NCBI RefSeq assembly: GCF_023243075.1 | Contig: NZ_JALKFZ020000134.1 | Span: 1 to 34,386, forward strand | Reading direction: 5' to 3' | DNA from: Frankia sp. AiPa1 | Lineage (GTDB): Bacteria; Actinomycetota; Actinomycetes; Frankiales; Frankiaceae | DNA: 34,386 nucleotides | In this document: positions 1 to 8,360 of the stretch, piece by piece | Layout: every line of letters starts with the position of its first letter | Position numbering within the stretch: the first letter of the stretch is position 1 | The notes under the pieces: generated by a model | The model's input: the letters and a program-made list of their open reading frames with translations, nothing else | The model's database searches: none | Told to the model about the DNA's origin: nothing | Translations under genes and position numbers: made by a program

Positions 1-77
1 CCTTCGTGGAGTTCGCCGCGGACGATCTGGCGGCGCAGGTGGGCGGCGACGAGTTCGGCGGTCTTGGGCACCCGCAC
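1..77 (-). CDS. GntR-family (FadR/FCD-like) transcriptional regulator, N-terminus only
   Basis: Leftward gene cut by the window edge; only about 25 residues are visible. The translated start VRVPKTAELVAAHLRRQIVR followed by GELHEG is the classic first helix of the GntR winged-helix domain, as in actinobacterial FadR/FCD-type repressors (PKTAELVA...LR..I..G.L..G). The only usable in-frame starts are GTG at 77 and GTG at 71, because an in-frame stop lies upstream and no other start codon falls between. No strong Shine-Dalgarno sequence is visible. The family binds operator DNA as a dimer and responds to small acidic metabolites; the ligand here cannot be told because the effector domain lies outside the window. 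Confidence 0.7.
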   Translation of the reverse strand, partial: MRVPKTAELVAAHLRRQIVRGELHE

Positions 78-1081
78 ATGCCGGCCGACCCGCGTGGCGG
101 ACCGGCCGGCCGGCGGCGCGGAGAGGGTCGCTGACGCCGACGGTGCGCCGGCACCACCGGTCGGATCAGCCGCCGTGAGCGCCGGATGGGTGGCCGGGCG
201 GACGCCGGGGTGGGGGGCGGCGCCGGTGCGTGCGGCGGCGGACCTGGCCGCGCCAGGTCGTACGGCGCGGGTGCGAACGGGCGGGAACGCGCTCATGGAT
301 TGCACCTTTCCGGGCTGAATCCTGCTGGGTGCCGGCTTCTGGACCGGCCTGCCCAGTGGGCGGCCGAAGGTGGGCGGTTCATATCTCCATCTCCGGTGCG
401 GTAGGCCATCCGTGCGGCCAAACCGACTAGCCGAACCATACCGCGCATCAATGCCCGAATGGGCGCCTGGAAGAAGAATAAGTGGTCTTTTCTGGTAGCG
501 GGATGTCATGGGTATGCGAAAAGCGTTGGTGTCGGATCCTGTCAAGTTGATCGGCGAGATTCATGTGACCTTCAGGTGGTCCCGTCTGGCCGGGTGCCGG
601 TGAACTGGAAAGGGTGGCGGTCGCGCGTGGCGAAGCGGCGTGCCGGACATTCGGCGTCGGCGCCGAATGTGATTGTGGCCGGGTGGTCCGCGGTGCTCGG
701 GCGGCGGCCGGACTCGGGTGGCGGCGGCCGGCACGGTGGTCATCCAGCCCGGCCGTGCCGTCGGGGTGGCCCCTCGACGGATGGTCGGGGTCGCCCGGCG
801 GATGCGTGCGTGAGCACGAGGGGAATGATTTTGCTGCAGGTCATGGGCGATGAGTGGCGGTCGGGAAGTGATCCGGCCGGCTGTCCGTGACCGGGGCCGT
901 GTCCATGGCGATCGCCGGCTGGCGACGGAGCGCGGCCATGGCTGTATGTGTGTCGGAGCAGATCGATATGCCAAATTTGCCCTTTTTGCGTGATCGTGAA
1001 TCTCAAACTACGCCCAAACTTGGTGTCTAATGCACCGGCGTGCTAGATCTGGGTGGCTCACGTACACGTCCAGGGGGTCAA
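78..1081. other. Gene-poor spacer between the GntR gene and the MHYT gene
   Basis: About 1 kb in which no reading frame resembles a known protein; the open frames are Arg/Pro-rich and look like GC-driven shadows. It should hold the GntR promoter (leftward) and the MHYT promoter (rightward); 455-560 and 955-1030 are noticeably more AT-rich than the surroundings. It also holds a perfect 10-bp inverted repeat at 647-670, an 8-bp inverted repeat at 729-736/753-760, and the palindrome GGCGATCGCC at 907-916. Confidence 0.5.
647..670. repeat. Perfect 10-bp inverted repeat (hairpin)
   Basis: ACATTCGGCG at 647-656 pairs perfectly with CGCCGAATGT at 661-670 across the 4-nt loop TCGG. No T-run follows on either strand and no gene ends next to it. 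It could be a factor-independent terminator without a U-tail, a protein-binding palindrome, or part of an untranslated RNA. The structure is certain, the role is not. Confidence 0.6.
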
Positions 1082-1978
1082 ATGATCGTTGCCGCAGCTG
1101 CCCATCAACACTCGAGCCAGGATCTTCTGTTCGTCATCGTGTCCGTCGGCCTTGCCCTGGTCGGCTCCTTCGCGGCCCTGGTGAGCGCTATCCGGATCCC
1201 CCTGTCCGACGGGCGTGAGCGTGCTCGCTGGACCGCCGCCGCCGCCGTCTCACTGGGCGGCGGGGCGATCTGGTCGATGCATTTCATCGGAATGATCGGC
1301 TATCAGGTGGACGGGCTTGATCTGCGTTACGGACTTCCCTACACCGGACTCTCACTACTCATCGCGATCGCCGGGTCCGGCCTGGGGCTGACTCTGGTCG
1401 GCCGCCATCCGCGCAGTCTGGGCTGGCTGATGAGCAGCGGCCTGGTCGCCGGGCTCGGCGTGGCGGCCATGCACTACACCGGCATGGCCGCGATGCACAC
1501 CGGCGGTGACGTCACCTACCGGATGCCTATCGTCGTGCTCTCGGTGGTCATCGCCGTCGCCGCCGCCACCGCCGCCCTGTGGATCGCCTTCCGGGTCCGC
1601 ACCGGTCGGCACGTCGTCGTCGCCTCGATGGTCATGGCGACAGCGGTCTGCGGAATGCACTACACCGCCATGGCTGCCGCCCGGGTCTCGGTCGACCTCA
1701 CCCTGATCGCGAACGATGACCTGCACGTCAGCGGCACCGACCCGATCGCGCTCGCCCCGATGGTCTGTGTGATCGCCTTCTCTGTCCTCGCGGTGGTCAT
1801 CTTCGCCGCGATGGGTGGCGTGACCGAGTCCGGAGCGCTGTCGATGGCCCGGGCCAGCCAGGTACGCCCAGGCGCACTTGTCCTTCCGATCCCACCCGCC
1901 AGTGACGAGTACTTTCCGCCCGCTCCGGTGCCCGTCTGGCGGAACAGCTTCTCCGAGCCGCCGTCGAACCTCCGCTGA
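1082..1978 (+). CDS. MHYT-domain integral membrane sensor protein
   Basis: 298-residue membrane protein with the repeated motif that defines the MHYT domain: WSMHFIGMIGY (about residue 60), AAMHYTGMAAM (about 130) and CGMHYTAMAA (about 190), each next to hydrophobic helices. The family was proposed to bind copper through the conserved Met and His residues and to sense O2, CO or NO. In many bacteria the domain is fused to GGDEF/EAL modules; here it is free-standing, with only a short Pro-rich cytoplasmic tail. I chose ATG 1082 because GGGGG at 1073-1077 sits at ribosome-binding distance; a GTG at 1040 would add 14 residues of unlikely leader. It is followed by a 124-nt gap before rarA. The ligand is unknown. 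Confidence 0.85.
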   Translation: MIVAAAAHQHSSQDLLFVIVSVGLALVGSFAALVSAIRIPLSDGRERARWTAAAAVSLGGGAIWSMHFIGMIGYQVDGLDLRYGLPYTGLSLLIAIAGSGLGLTLVGRHPRSLGWLMSSGLVAGLGVAAMHYTGMAAMHTGGDVTYRMPIVVLSVVIAVAAATAALWIAFRVRTGRHVVVASMVMATAVCGMHYTAMAAARVSVDLTLIANDDLHVSGTDPIALAPMVCVIAFSVLAVVIFAAMGGVTESGALSMARASQVRPGALVLPIPPASDEYFPPAPVPVWRNSFSEPPSNLR

Positions 1979-2102
1979 TCCCCCCCGATCCCCCCGATCC
2001 CCTTGATTTCCGCCGGATCGACGCCGTGCCGGGCCGATCCCGCCGGTCCGGACTCCTCGCCGGCCCGGACTCCCCGCAGGGACGAGGGACTGTCGACGTA
2101 CC

Positions 2103-3692
2103 GTGAGCCACGTGAGTCTGTTCGACCCGGCTGATCTGTTCGACGTGGCGGCGCCCGCGCCCGCCTCGCCGAGCACTACGCCCGCCGCCACCCGCGCCAG
2201 GACAGGCGTGGGTTCCCCTGCATGTTCGGACGAGCACGGCGGGCACAGTCCCTCTGGCGGGCACAGTCCCTCTGGCGGGCACGGTCCCTCTGGCGAGCAC
2301 AGTCCCTCCGGCGGGCACGGTGCCTCCGATCTGACACCGCTCGCTGCCCGGCTGCGGCCGGCGAACCTGGACGAGATCGTCGGTCAGCGTCATCTGCTCG
2401 GCGCGGGAAGCCCGCTACGGCGACTGGTGGAGGGCGGTGGCACGACCTCGGTGATCCTCTGGGGCCCGCCTGGAACCGGTAAGACCACGCTGGCCCACAT
2501 CGTGTCGGGGGCGTCCGGGTGGCGGTTCCGGGAACTGTCCGCCGTCACGGCCGGCGTGCGGGACGTCCGCGCGGTCATCGACGAGGCGCGCGCCGCGAGT
2601 CGTGCCTCGGGGGCGCGCACGGTGCTGTTCATCGACGAGGTGCACCGCTTCACCCGCACCCAGCAGGACGCGCTGCTGCCGTCGGTGGAGCGCGGCTGGG
2701 TCACGCTGGTCGCCGCGACCACCGAGAATCCCTTCTTCTCGGTGGTGAGCCCGTTGCTGTCGCGATCTCTGCTCCTCACCCTGGAGCCGCTCACCGAGGA
2801 CGACATCCGCGGCGTCCTCGACCGGGCGCTGCGGGATCCGCGGGGGTACGGCGGACGGGTGGAGCTCACCGGCGCCGCGCGGGAGCACATCGTCCGGCTC
2901 GCCGGTGGTGACGCGCGACGTGCACTGACCGTCCTGGAGGCCGGCGTCGAGGCCCTGCTCGCCGAGCAGGCTCCGGCCACGCCGCCAACCTCCGGTCCTG
3001 ACTTCGCGGTCCGGCTGGACGTGGGCCTGCTCGAGCAGGCGGTCAACCGGGCGGCCGTACGCTACGACCGGTCCGGTGACCAGCACTATGACGTGGTCAG
3101 CGCCTTCATCAAGTCGATGCGCGGCGGTGATCCCGACGCCGCGCTGCACTACCTCGCCCGGATGCTGGAAGCCGGCGAGGATCCCCGGTTCGTCGCTCGG
3201 CGGATGATCATCCTGGCCAGTGAGGACGTCGGCATGGCGGACCCGGGGGCGCTCGCCGTCGCCGTCGCCGCGGCACAGGCCCTGGACCTGGTCGGGCTGC
3301 CCGAAGCCCGACTCGCCCTGGCCCAGGCGGTCATCCATCTCGCGCTCGCGCCGAAGTCGAACGCGGTGATCCGCGCCATCGACGCGGCCAGTAGCGACGT
3401 GCGGGCCGGGCGGGCGGGTCCCGTCCCACCGCATCTGCGTGACGCCCACTACCCCGGGGCCGCTCGCGCGGGCAGCGGGGCTGGCTACCGGTACCCGCAT
3501 GACGAGCCAGGCGGGGTCACGCGTCAGCAGTACCCTCCGGACAGGCTGGTCGGCGCCGACTACTACACACCGGGTGGCAACGGTTTCGAACGGCGTGCGG
3601 CCGAGCGCCTACGCGAGCTGCGCACCGCCGTTCGCGGCAGCGGTGCCGAGGATGCACGCCGAGATCCGAGCGGTGATGGCCAGCAGTCATGA
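2103..3692 (+). CDS. rarA: Replication-associated recombination protein A (AAA+ ATPase)
   Basis: 529 residues, GTG start. RarA/MgsA acts on stalled forks and ssDNA gaps and belongs to the clamp-loader-related AAA+ family. Visible parts: a short N-terminal SLFD segment; a low-complexity linker (about residues 40-75) built from GGHSPS-type repeats; the conserved [16 protein letters not shown]; Walker [10 protein letters not shown] (121-129); Walker B FIDEVHRF (176-183); the sensor region AATTENPFF; and the C-terminal tetramerisation part with [20 protein letters not shown] and [16 protein letters not shown]. The linker is longer than in most homologues because of its hexapeptide repeats. A second GTG nine bases downstream is an alternative start. 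The TGA stop lies in ATGA, where a short repeat-rich frame begins. Confidence 0.95.
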   Translation: MSHVSLFDPADLFDVAAPAPASPSTTPAATRARTGVGSPACSDEHGGHSPSGGHSPSGGHGPSGEHSPSGGHGASDLTPLAARLRPANLDEIVGQRHLLGAGSPLRRLVEGGGTTSVILWGPPGTGKTTLAHIVSGASGWRFRELSAVTAGVRDVRAVIDEARAASRASGARTVLFIDEVHRFTRTQQDALLPSVERGWVTLVAATTENPFFSVVSPLLSRSLLLTLEPLTEDDIRGVLDRALRDPRGYGGRVELTGAAREHIVRLAGGDARRALTVLEAGVEALLAEQAPATPPTSGPDFAVRLDVGLLEQAVNRAAVRYDRSGDQHYDVVSAFIKSMRGGDPDAALHYLARMLEAGEDPRFVARRMIILASEDVGMADPGALAVAVAAAQALDLVGLPEARLALAQAVIHLALAPKSNAVIRAIDAASSDVRAGRAGPVPPHLRDAHYPGAARAGSGAGYRYPHDEPGGVTRQQYPPDRLVGADYYTPGGNGFERRAAERLRELRTAVRGSGAEDARRDPSGDGQQS

Positions 3693-3804
3693 CAGCACAG
3701 TCAGGGCAGCACAGTCAGGGCAGCACAGTCAGGGCAGCACAGTCAGGGCAGCGCGGCCGGGACAGCGCGGCCAGGACAACGCAGCCAGGACAACGCAGCC
3801 AGGA
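3693..3804 (+). repeat. Tandem 14-bp minisatellite, eight units
   Basis: Four identical copies of cagcacagtcaggg (3693-3748) are followed by four diverged copies of the same length ending in cagccagga-type sequence (3749-3804). The unit length is not a multiple of three, so the array cannot encode a peptide repeat shorter than 14 residues. It starts immediately after the rarA stop codon. Confidence 0.9.
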
Positions 3805-4037
3805 CAACGGGCGGACGACCCGGTGGCGGACCCGGAAAACAGCAGCGGGGACCCGCAGGCGGTGGCGGGGGCTACCCGTGGCCGCGACGGATGCCTCGGT
3901 AGGGTCAACCACCAACCCCCGACGACGATGACCATGACGACGATCTGTAACGACCGAGTCCGGTCACGACTGACGGCCCGTAGCGACGGATGACCCGCGA
4001 CGGATGACCCGCAACGACGATGGAGGCAGGAGCACAT
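3693..4037. other. Gap between rarA and the DUF948 gene
   Basis: 345 nt holding the 14-bp minisatellite and, from about 3968 to 4018, near-duplicate gcgacggatgacccg units. A frame of 80 codons opens with the ATG that overlaps the rarA stop (3689) and closes at 3931, but its Gln/Arg/Thr-rich product is mostly the translated minisatellite and resembles nothing known. No promoter stands out. Confidence 0.4.
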
Positions 4038-4592
4038 ATGTCCGGTGGAGCGGTCGCGGGCCTGATCGCGTCCGGCGCGTTCGCGGTGCTCGCCCTCTTC
4101 GGCTGTTTTGTTCTGCTCAAGCTCGGCAGGATCTTCGACGAGGCGGCCGCGCGCGTGCGCCAGACCGGCATCGCCATCGACGAGGGAACCGCCCGGGTAC
4201 GGCAGGCCGGGGCGACGGTCGACGAGGTCAACGTGGCTCTCGGCCACGTCAACAAGGAACTCGATCGGGTCGACGCGATCACGGCGAACGTGCAGTCGAT
4301 CACGACGAACGTCTCGTCGCTGACGTCGCTGTTCGCCGCGACTCTCGGTGGTCCGATGGTGCGGGTGGCCGCGTTCAGCTACGGCGTGCGCAAGGCCGCG
4401 GCGAAGCGCACCCGTTCGGAGGTCGAGTCGCGGGTGAAGACACAGATGAAGACGGAGAAGGCGGCCCGTCGTGGCGCCGGCCCCGGCGCGGGCGGCGCCG
4501 GAGCGGGCGGCGATGAGGCGGTCTCGGCGGGAGGAACCTCACCGTTGGCCAAGGCCGCGGGCACCGGCCACGGGCGTCAGGGGGGCCGCTAG
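4038..4592 (+). CDS. DUF948-type membrane-anchored protein
   Basis: 184 residues with one N-terminal transmembrane helix (AVAGLIASGAFAVLALFGCF region, about residues 5-30), then a predicted coiled coil with heptad-like spacing (RVRQTGIAIDEGTARVRQAG, DEVNVALGHVNKELDRVDAI), then a basic, Ala/Gly-rich tail. This layout matches actinobacterial DUF948 proteins, which often lie just upstream of alaS. ATG 4038 is preferred over the in-frame ATG at 4020 because the purine-rich ribosome-binding region falls between the two. The next gene starts directly after the stop, so the pair is probably co-translated. Function is unknown; a scaffold at the membrane is plausible but unproven. Confidence 0.8.
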   Translation: MSGGAVAGLIASGAFAVLALFGCFVLLKLGRIFDEAAARVRQTGIAIDEGTARVRQAGATVDEVNVALGHVNKELDRVDAITANVQSITTNVSSLTSLFAATLGGPMVRVAAFSYGVRKAAAKRTRSEVESRVKTQMKTEKAARRGAGPGAGGAGAGGDEAVSAGGTSPLAKAAGTGHGRQGGR

Positions 4593-4982
4593 ATGTCGCG
4601 GATCTTCTACCTGGCATTCGGGGCTGCGGCCGGAGTGGTCGTCGTGCGGCAGGCCGCGAAGGCCGCGGCCGCGCTTACTCCGACCAGCCTCGCGGGATCT
4701 CTCGTACAGTCACTGCAGGAGTTCCTCGCGGATGTCCGTGAGGCTGCGGCGGAGCGGGAGGAGGAGATCCGTGATGCGCTTGGTCTCGACCGCGACCCGG
4801 ACGACGACCCCGCCGGTGCGTCCGCCCTCGTCACGCCGCCCGCCCCAGCGGCCGCCCCGCCGGTGGCTGGCCATTACGCGCCCCCGGTATCCCCGGTGCG
4901 GCCTGGCGGCGAGCCCGGTTTGGCCCAGGTGGACGACCTCGAGCGGACCATGCGGCTGGTTCCCGGTGCCCGTCGGCCCTGA
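4593..4982 (+). CDS. Conserved actinobacterial hypothetical protein upstream of alaS (DUF6167-like)
   Basis: 129 residues starting with the ATG immediately after the preceding stop (zero-nt gap), which implies coupling with the DUF948 gene. The N-terminus MSRIFYLAFGAAAGVVVVRQ forms one hydrophobic helix, followed by the amphipathic stretch AKAAAALTPTSLAGSLVQSL and an acidic EREEEIRDALGLD segment, then a Pro/Ala-rich tail. Small proteins of this architecture sit between a DUF948 gene and alaS in many actinobacteria. I place it in that family by layout and context. No catalytic motif is visible and no function is known to me. Confidence 0.75.
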   Translation: MSRIFYLAFGAAAGVVVVRQAAKAAAALTPTSLAGSLVQSLQEFLADVREAAAEREEEIRDALGLDRDPDDDPAGASALVTPPAPAAAPPVAGHYAPPVSPVRPGGEPGLAQVDDLERTMRLVPGARRP

Positions 4983-5000
4983 GCCACGCGTCGGCCTGGT

Positions 5001-5090
5001 AACGCCGGGCCTTGCAACGCCGGGCTCGGCAACGCTGGGCGCGGCGAGACCGGGCGCGGCAGCACCGGGGGCGGCAGTGCCGCCCGCCGC
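5001..5090 (+). repeat. Degenerate 15-bp tandem repeat, six units
   Basis: Units starting at 5001, 5016, 5031, 5046, 5061 and 5076 follow the pattern aacgccgggctcggc with increasing divergence toward alaS. They occupy most of the 150-nt gap before alaS. Confidence 0.8.
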
Positions 5091-5132
5091 CGGATGACGT
5101 TTCTTCTCCCACCAGTCTGGACGATGTGACCG

Positions 5133-7778
5133 ATGGATACGGCCGAGATCCGCAGCCGCTTTCTGAACCATTTCGCCGCGCATGACCACGCCGTGGTCCC
5201 GAGCGCCTCGCTCATCGCGCCGGACCCGACGTTGCTGCTGGTCAACGCCGGTATGGTGCCGTTCAAGCCGTACTTTCTCGGCGACCTGACCCCACCCTGG
5301 AAGCGCGCGACCAGCGTGCAGAAGGTCGTGCGCACCGTCGACATCGAGAACGTCGGCCGAACCGCCCGGCACGCCTCGTTCTTCCAGATGTGCGGCAACT
5401 TCTCCTTCGGCGACTACTTCAAGGCCGAGGCGATCCCGTACGCCTTCGAGTTGCTCGTCGACGGGTTCGGTTTCAACCCGGACGATCTGTGGGCCACCGT
5501 CTACCTCGACGACGACGAGGCCGAGCAGATCTGGCGCAAACTCCTGCCCGCGGAGCGCATCCAGCGCCGCGACAAGGAGGACAACTACTGGTCGATGGGT
5601 GTGCCCGGCCCGTGTGGTCCGTGCAGCGAGATCTACTTCGACCGGGGCCCCGACCACGGCCCTGACGGCGGCCCGATCGTCGACGAGAACCGCTACATCG
5701 AGGTCTGGAACCTCGTGTTCATGCAGTTCGAGCGCGGCGAGGGCGCCGGCTACGACTACCCGATCCTGCGTGAGCTGCCCAGCCGCAACATCGACACCGG
5801 TATGGGCCTTGAGCGGATGGCCATCATCCTGCAGGGCGTCGACAACCTCTACGAGATCGACATCTCCCGCCCGGTGCTGGACGCCGCCAGTCGGCTCACC
5901 GGCCGCCGCTATGGCGCCGACCCCGAGTCCGACGTGCGGCTGCGGGTCATCGCCGACCACACCCGCACCGCCGCGATGCTCATCTCCGACGGCATCGTGC
6001 CGTCCAACGAGGGCCGGGGGTACGTGCTGCGCCGGCTGCTGCGCCGGGCGGTGCGTGACGCCCGGTTGCTCGGCGCGCGCGAGCCGGTCATGGCCGAACT
6101 GTTCGGCGTGATCAGCGCCGCGATGGGCCCGATCTACCCCGAGCTCGTCAGCGACGCCGAGACGATCTCCGGGGTCGCGGTCGCCGAGGAGGTGTCGTTC
6201 GCCGAGACGCTGCGCACCGGCACCACGATCTTCGACACGGCGGTGCGCCAGGTCCGCGCGTCCGGCGCGACCACGCTTGGTGGGGACGACGCGTTCAAGC
6301 TGCACGACACCTACGGTTTCCCGATCGATCTGACCCTGGAGATGGCCGCCGAGGCGGGACTGGCCGTCGACGAGGCGGGTTTCCGCCGGCTGATGGAACG
6401 CCAGCGGCAGACCGCGAAGGCCGACCGGGCCGCGCGGCGGATCGGGAACCTGGACCTGTCCGCGTTCCGCCCGATCCTCGCCGCCTCCGGGCCGACGACG
6501 TTCACCGGCTACGAGGAGCTCACCCGCGAGTCCGAGGTGGTGGGCCTGGTCGGGATCGTCGACGGCCTCGGCCGCCCCGCCGTCGGCGCCGGCGACGAGG
6601 TCGGCGTCGTGCTCGACGTCACCCCCTTCTACGCCGAGAGCGGTGGGCAGGAGGCGGACCTCGGTGTTCTGCGCTTCGACGGCGGCGAGGCGGAGATCCT
6701 CGACGTCCAGCGGCCGGTGCCCGAGCTCGTCCTGCACCGGGTGAAGGTGCGTTCCGGTGAGCTGAAGGTCGGCGACCGGGTGCACGCCGAGGTCGACGAC
6801 GGCCGGCGTCGAGCCGTGTCGCGCTCGCACACCGCGACCCATCTCGTGCACGCGGCGTTCCGCCGGGCGCTGGGGGAGGGTGCGACCCAGGCCGGCTCGT
6901 TGAACTCGCCGGGCCGGCTGCGCTTCGATTTCCACGCGGCCGGCGCCGTCGCGCCGTCGGTGCTCGCCGACGTCGAGGACGAGATCAACGAGGTGGCGCT
7001 GCGGGATCTGCCGGTGCGGTCGTTCGTCACCACCCAGGAGGAAGCGCGCCGGCTCGGCGCGATGGCGTTGTTCGGTGAGAAGTACGGCGATGCCGTGCGG
7101 GTCGTCGACGTCGGCGACTACGCCCGTGAGCTCTGCGGCGGCACGCATGTGGCGAGCTCGGCGCAGCTCGGCGCCGTGAAGCTGCTCTCGGAGGCGTCCA
7201 TCTCCGCCGGCACCCGCAGGGTGGAGGGGCTCGTCGGCATCGACGCGTTCCGCTATCTCGCCCGCGAGCATCTGCTCGTCGCGCAGCTGTCCACCGCGCT
7301 CAAGGCCCGCCCGGACGAGCTCACCGACCGGGTGAATGACATGGTCACCCGCCTGCGTGACGCCGAGCGGGAACTCGACAAACTGCGCGCCGCCGCGGTG
7401 CTCTCCGGCGCCGGGGCGCTCGCCGCCGGTGCCGAGGAGATCGGCGGCGTCGCCGTCGTCACCGCTGAGGTGCCGGCCGGCACCGCCCCCGGCGACCTGC
7501 GCCTGCTCGCCCTGGACATCCGTGGCCGGCTCGCCGGGCGGCCGGCGGTCGTGGCGGTGATCCGCGCGGACGGCGGGTCCATCGTCGTCGTCACCGACGA
7601 CGCGGCGCGGGGGCGCGGGCTGCGCGCGGGTGAGCTGGTCCGGGGCAGCTGGACGGCGCTGGGCGGCAAGGGTGGCGGCAAGCCTGACGTCGCCCAGGGG
7701 GGCAACGGCACGGCGGAGCTCGTCCCGGCCGCGTTCGCGAAGCTGCGCGGGCTGGTGGCCGAGCTCGTCGGACGCTAG
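5133..7778 (+). CDS. alaS: Alanyl-tRNA synthetase
   Basis: 881 residues, full length for the family. It charges tRNA-Ala in the cytoplasm and edits Ser/Gly mischarging. The class II catalytic domain begins at the N-terminus ([40 protein letters not shown]), the editing domain carries zinc/water-coordinating HTATH (566-570) and CGGTH (668-672), and the C-terminal C-Ala domain ends with [14 protein letters not shown]. All key motifs are intact. ATG 5133 lies in the conserved context [11 protein letters not shown]. The stop codon is followed directly by the GTG of ruvX, so the two genes are coupled. Confidence 0.98.
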   Translation: MDTAEIRSRFLNHFAAHDHAVVPSASLIAPDPTLLLVNAGMVPFKPYFLGDLTPPWKRATSVQKVVRTVDIENVGRTARHASFFQMCGNFSFGDYFKAEAIPYAFELLVDGFGFNPDDLWATVYLDDDEAEQIWRKLLPAERIQRRDKEDNYWSMGVPGPCGPCSEIYFDRGPDHGPDGGPIVDENRYIEVWNLVFMQFERGEGAGYDYPILRELPSRNIDTGMGLERMAIILQGVDNLYEIDISRPVLDAASRLTGRRYGADPESDVRLRVIADHTRTAAMLISDGIVPSNEGRGYVLRRLLRRAVRDARLLGAREPVMAELFGVISAAMGPIYPELVSDAETISGVAVAEEVSFAETLRTGTTIFDTAVRQVRASGATTLGGDDAFKLHDTYGFPIDLTLEMAAEAGLAVDEAGFRRLMERQRQTAKADRAARRIGNLDLSAFRPILAASGPTTFTGYEELTRESEVVGLVGIVDGLGRPAVGAGDEVGVVLDVTPFYAESGGQEADLGVLRFDGGEAEILDVQRPVPELVLHRVKVRSGELKVGDRVHAEVDDGRRRAVSRSHTATHLVHAAFRRALGEGATQAGSLNSPGRLRFDFHAAGAVAPSVLADVEDEINEVALRDLPVRSFVTTQEEARRLGAMALFGEKYGDAVRVVDVGDYARELCGGTHVASSAQLGAVKLLSEASISAGTRRVEGLVGIDAFRYLAREHLLVAQLSTALKARPDELTDRVNDMVTRLRDAERELDKLRAAAVLSGAGALAAGAEEIGGVAVVTAEVPAGTAPGDLRLLALDIRGRLAGRPAVVAVIRADGGSIVVVTDDAARGRGLRAGELVRGSWTALGGKGGGKPDVAQGGNGTAELVPAAFAKLRGLVAELVGR

Positions 7779-8360
7779 GTGACCGACTCGCCGATGCTCC
7801 GCCGCGGCGTCCGGGTGGCGGTGGATGTCGGCTCAGTGCGGGTTGGCGTGGCGGCCAGTGACCCCGACGGCCTGCTTGCGGTGCCCGTCACAACCCTCAT
7901 CAGGGACAAACGCGGCCATATTGACGTCGACGCCCTTGCGGAGATCGTCCGGGAGCGGCAGGCTGTCGAGGTGGTGGTGGGCCTGCCCCGGCAGCTGTCG
8001 GGGCAGGAGGGCCGCGCGGTCGCGCTGGTCCGCGAGTACGCCGACGTGCTTGCGGGGCGGATCGCGCCCGTGCCGATCCGGTTCGTCGACGAGCGGCTCA
8101 CCACGGTCGTGGCTCATCGCAGAATGGCCGAACGTGGCGTCCGTTCCCGCGCCCGTCGCAGTCTCGTGGATCAGGAGGCAGCCGTGCAGATCCTCCAGCA
8201 CGACCTGGACAGTCGGCGTGGGCGGCTCGGGTATGGGGGTGACGCCCCCGCCCCCGCCTCCGCGGGCCCGGCTGCCACGCCTGAGGCCGGTGGTGCTCCT
8301 GAGGCCGGTGGTGCGGACCGGGCGTCGGACGGGATGGCCGGGCCGCAGGACGCGAGGTGA
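7779..8360 (+). CDS. ruvX: YqgF/RuvX-family RNase H-fold protein (putative pre-16S rRNA nuclease)
   Basis: 193 residues, GTG start directly after the alaS stop. The RNase H fold is recognisable: VAVDVGSVRVGVAASD carries the first catalytic Asp, VEVVVGLPRQLSGQEG is the central strand and loop, RFVDERLTTVVAHRRM follows, and RSLVDQEAAVQILQHDL holds the C-terminal acidic residue. YqgF is the nuclease that matures the 16S rRNA 5' end in E. coli and has also been linked to Holliday-junction processing. The last 40 residues are Ala/Pro/Gly-rich with a duplicated PEAGGA and lie outside the fold. It overlaps the mltG start by 4 nt (GTGA). The alaS-ruvX-mltG-aroE order is typical of actinobacteria. Confidence 0.93.
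   Translation: MTDSPMLRRGVRVAVDVGSVRVGVAASDPDGLLAVPVTTLIRDKRGHIDVDALAEIVRERQAVEVVVGLPRQLSGQEGRAVALVREYADVLAGRIAPVPIRFVDERLTTVVAHRRMAERGVRSRARRSLVDQEAAVQILQHDLDSRRGRLGYGGDAPAPASAGPAATPEAGGAPEAGGADRASDGMAGPQDAR

Noticed and set aside
561..974. Minus-strand 137-codon frame in the left gap
   Set aside because: Arg/Pro/His-rich composition without a recognisable segment; typical of noise in GC-rich DNA.
3693..3804. Regular short repeats considered as a CRISPR array
   Set aside because: Units are 14 bp and directly adjacent, with no unique spacers and no cas genes.
3689..3931. 80-codon frame overlapping the rarA stop
   Set aside because: It starts with a tempting ATGA overlap but is mostly translated 14-bp repeats and stops 106 nt short of the next gene; kept only as a weak parallel to the bridging ORFs.
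4710..7271. An 853-residue open frame on the minus strand opposite alaS
   Set aside because: It mirrors the GC-rich codon pattern of alaS, its product is a His/Arg/Asp/Gly-rich shadow, and every AlaS motif lies on the plus strand.
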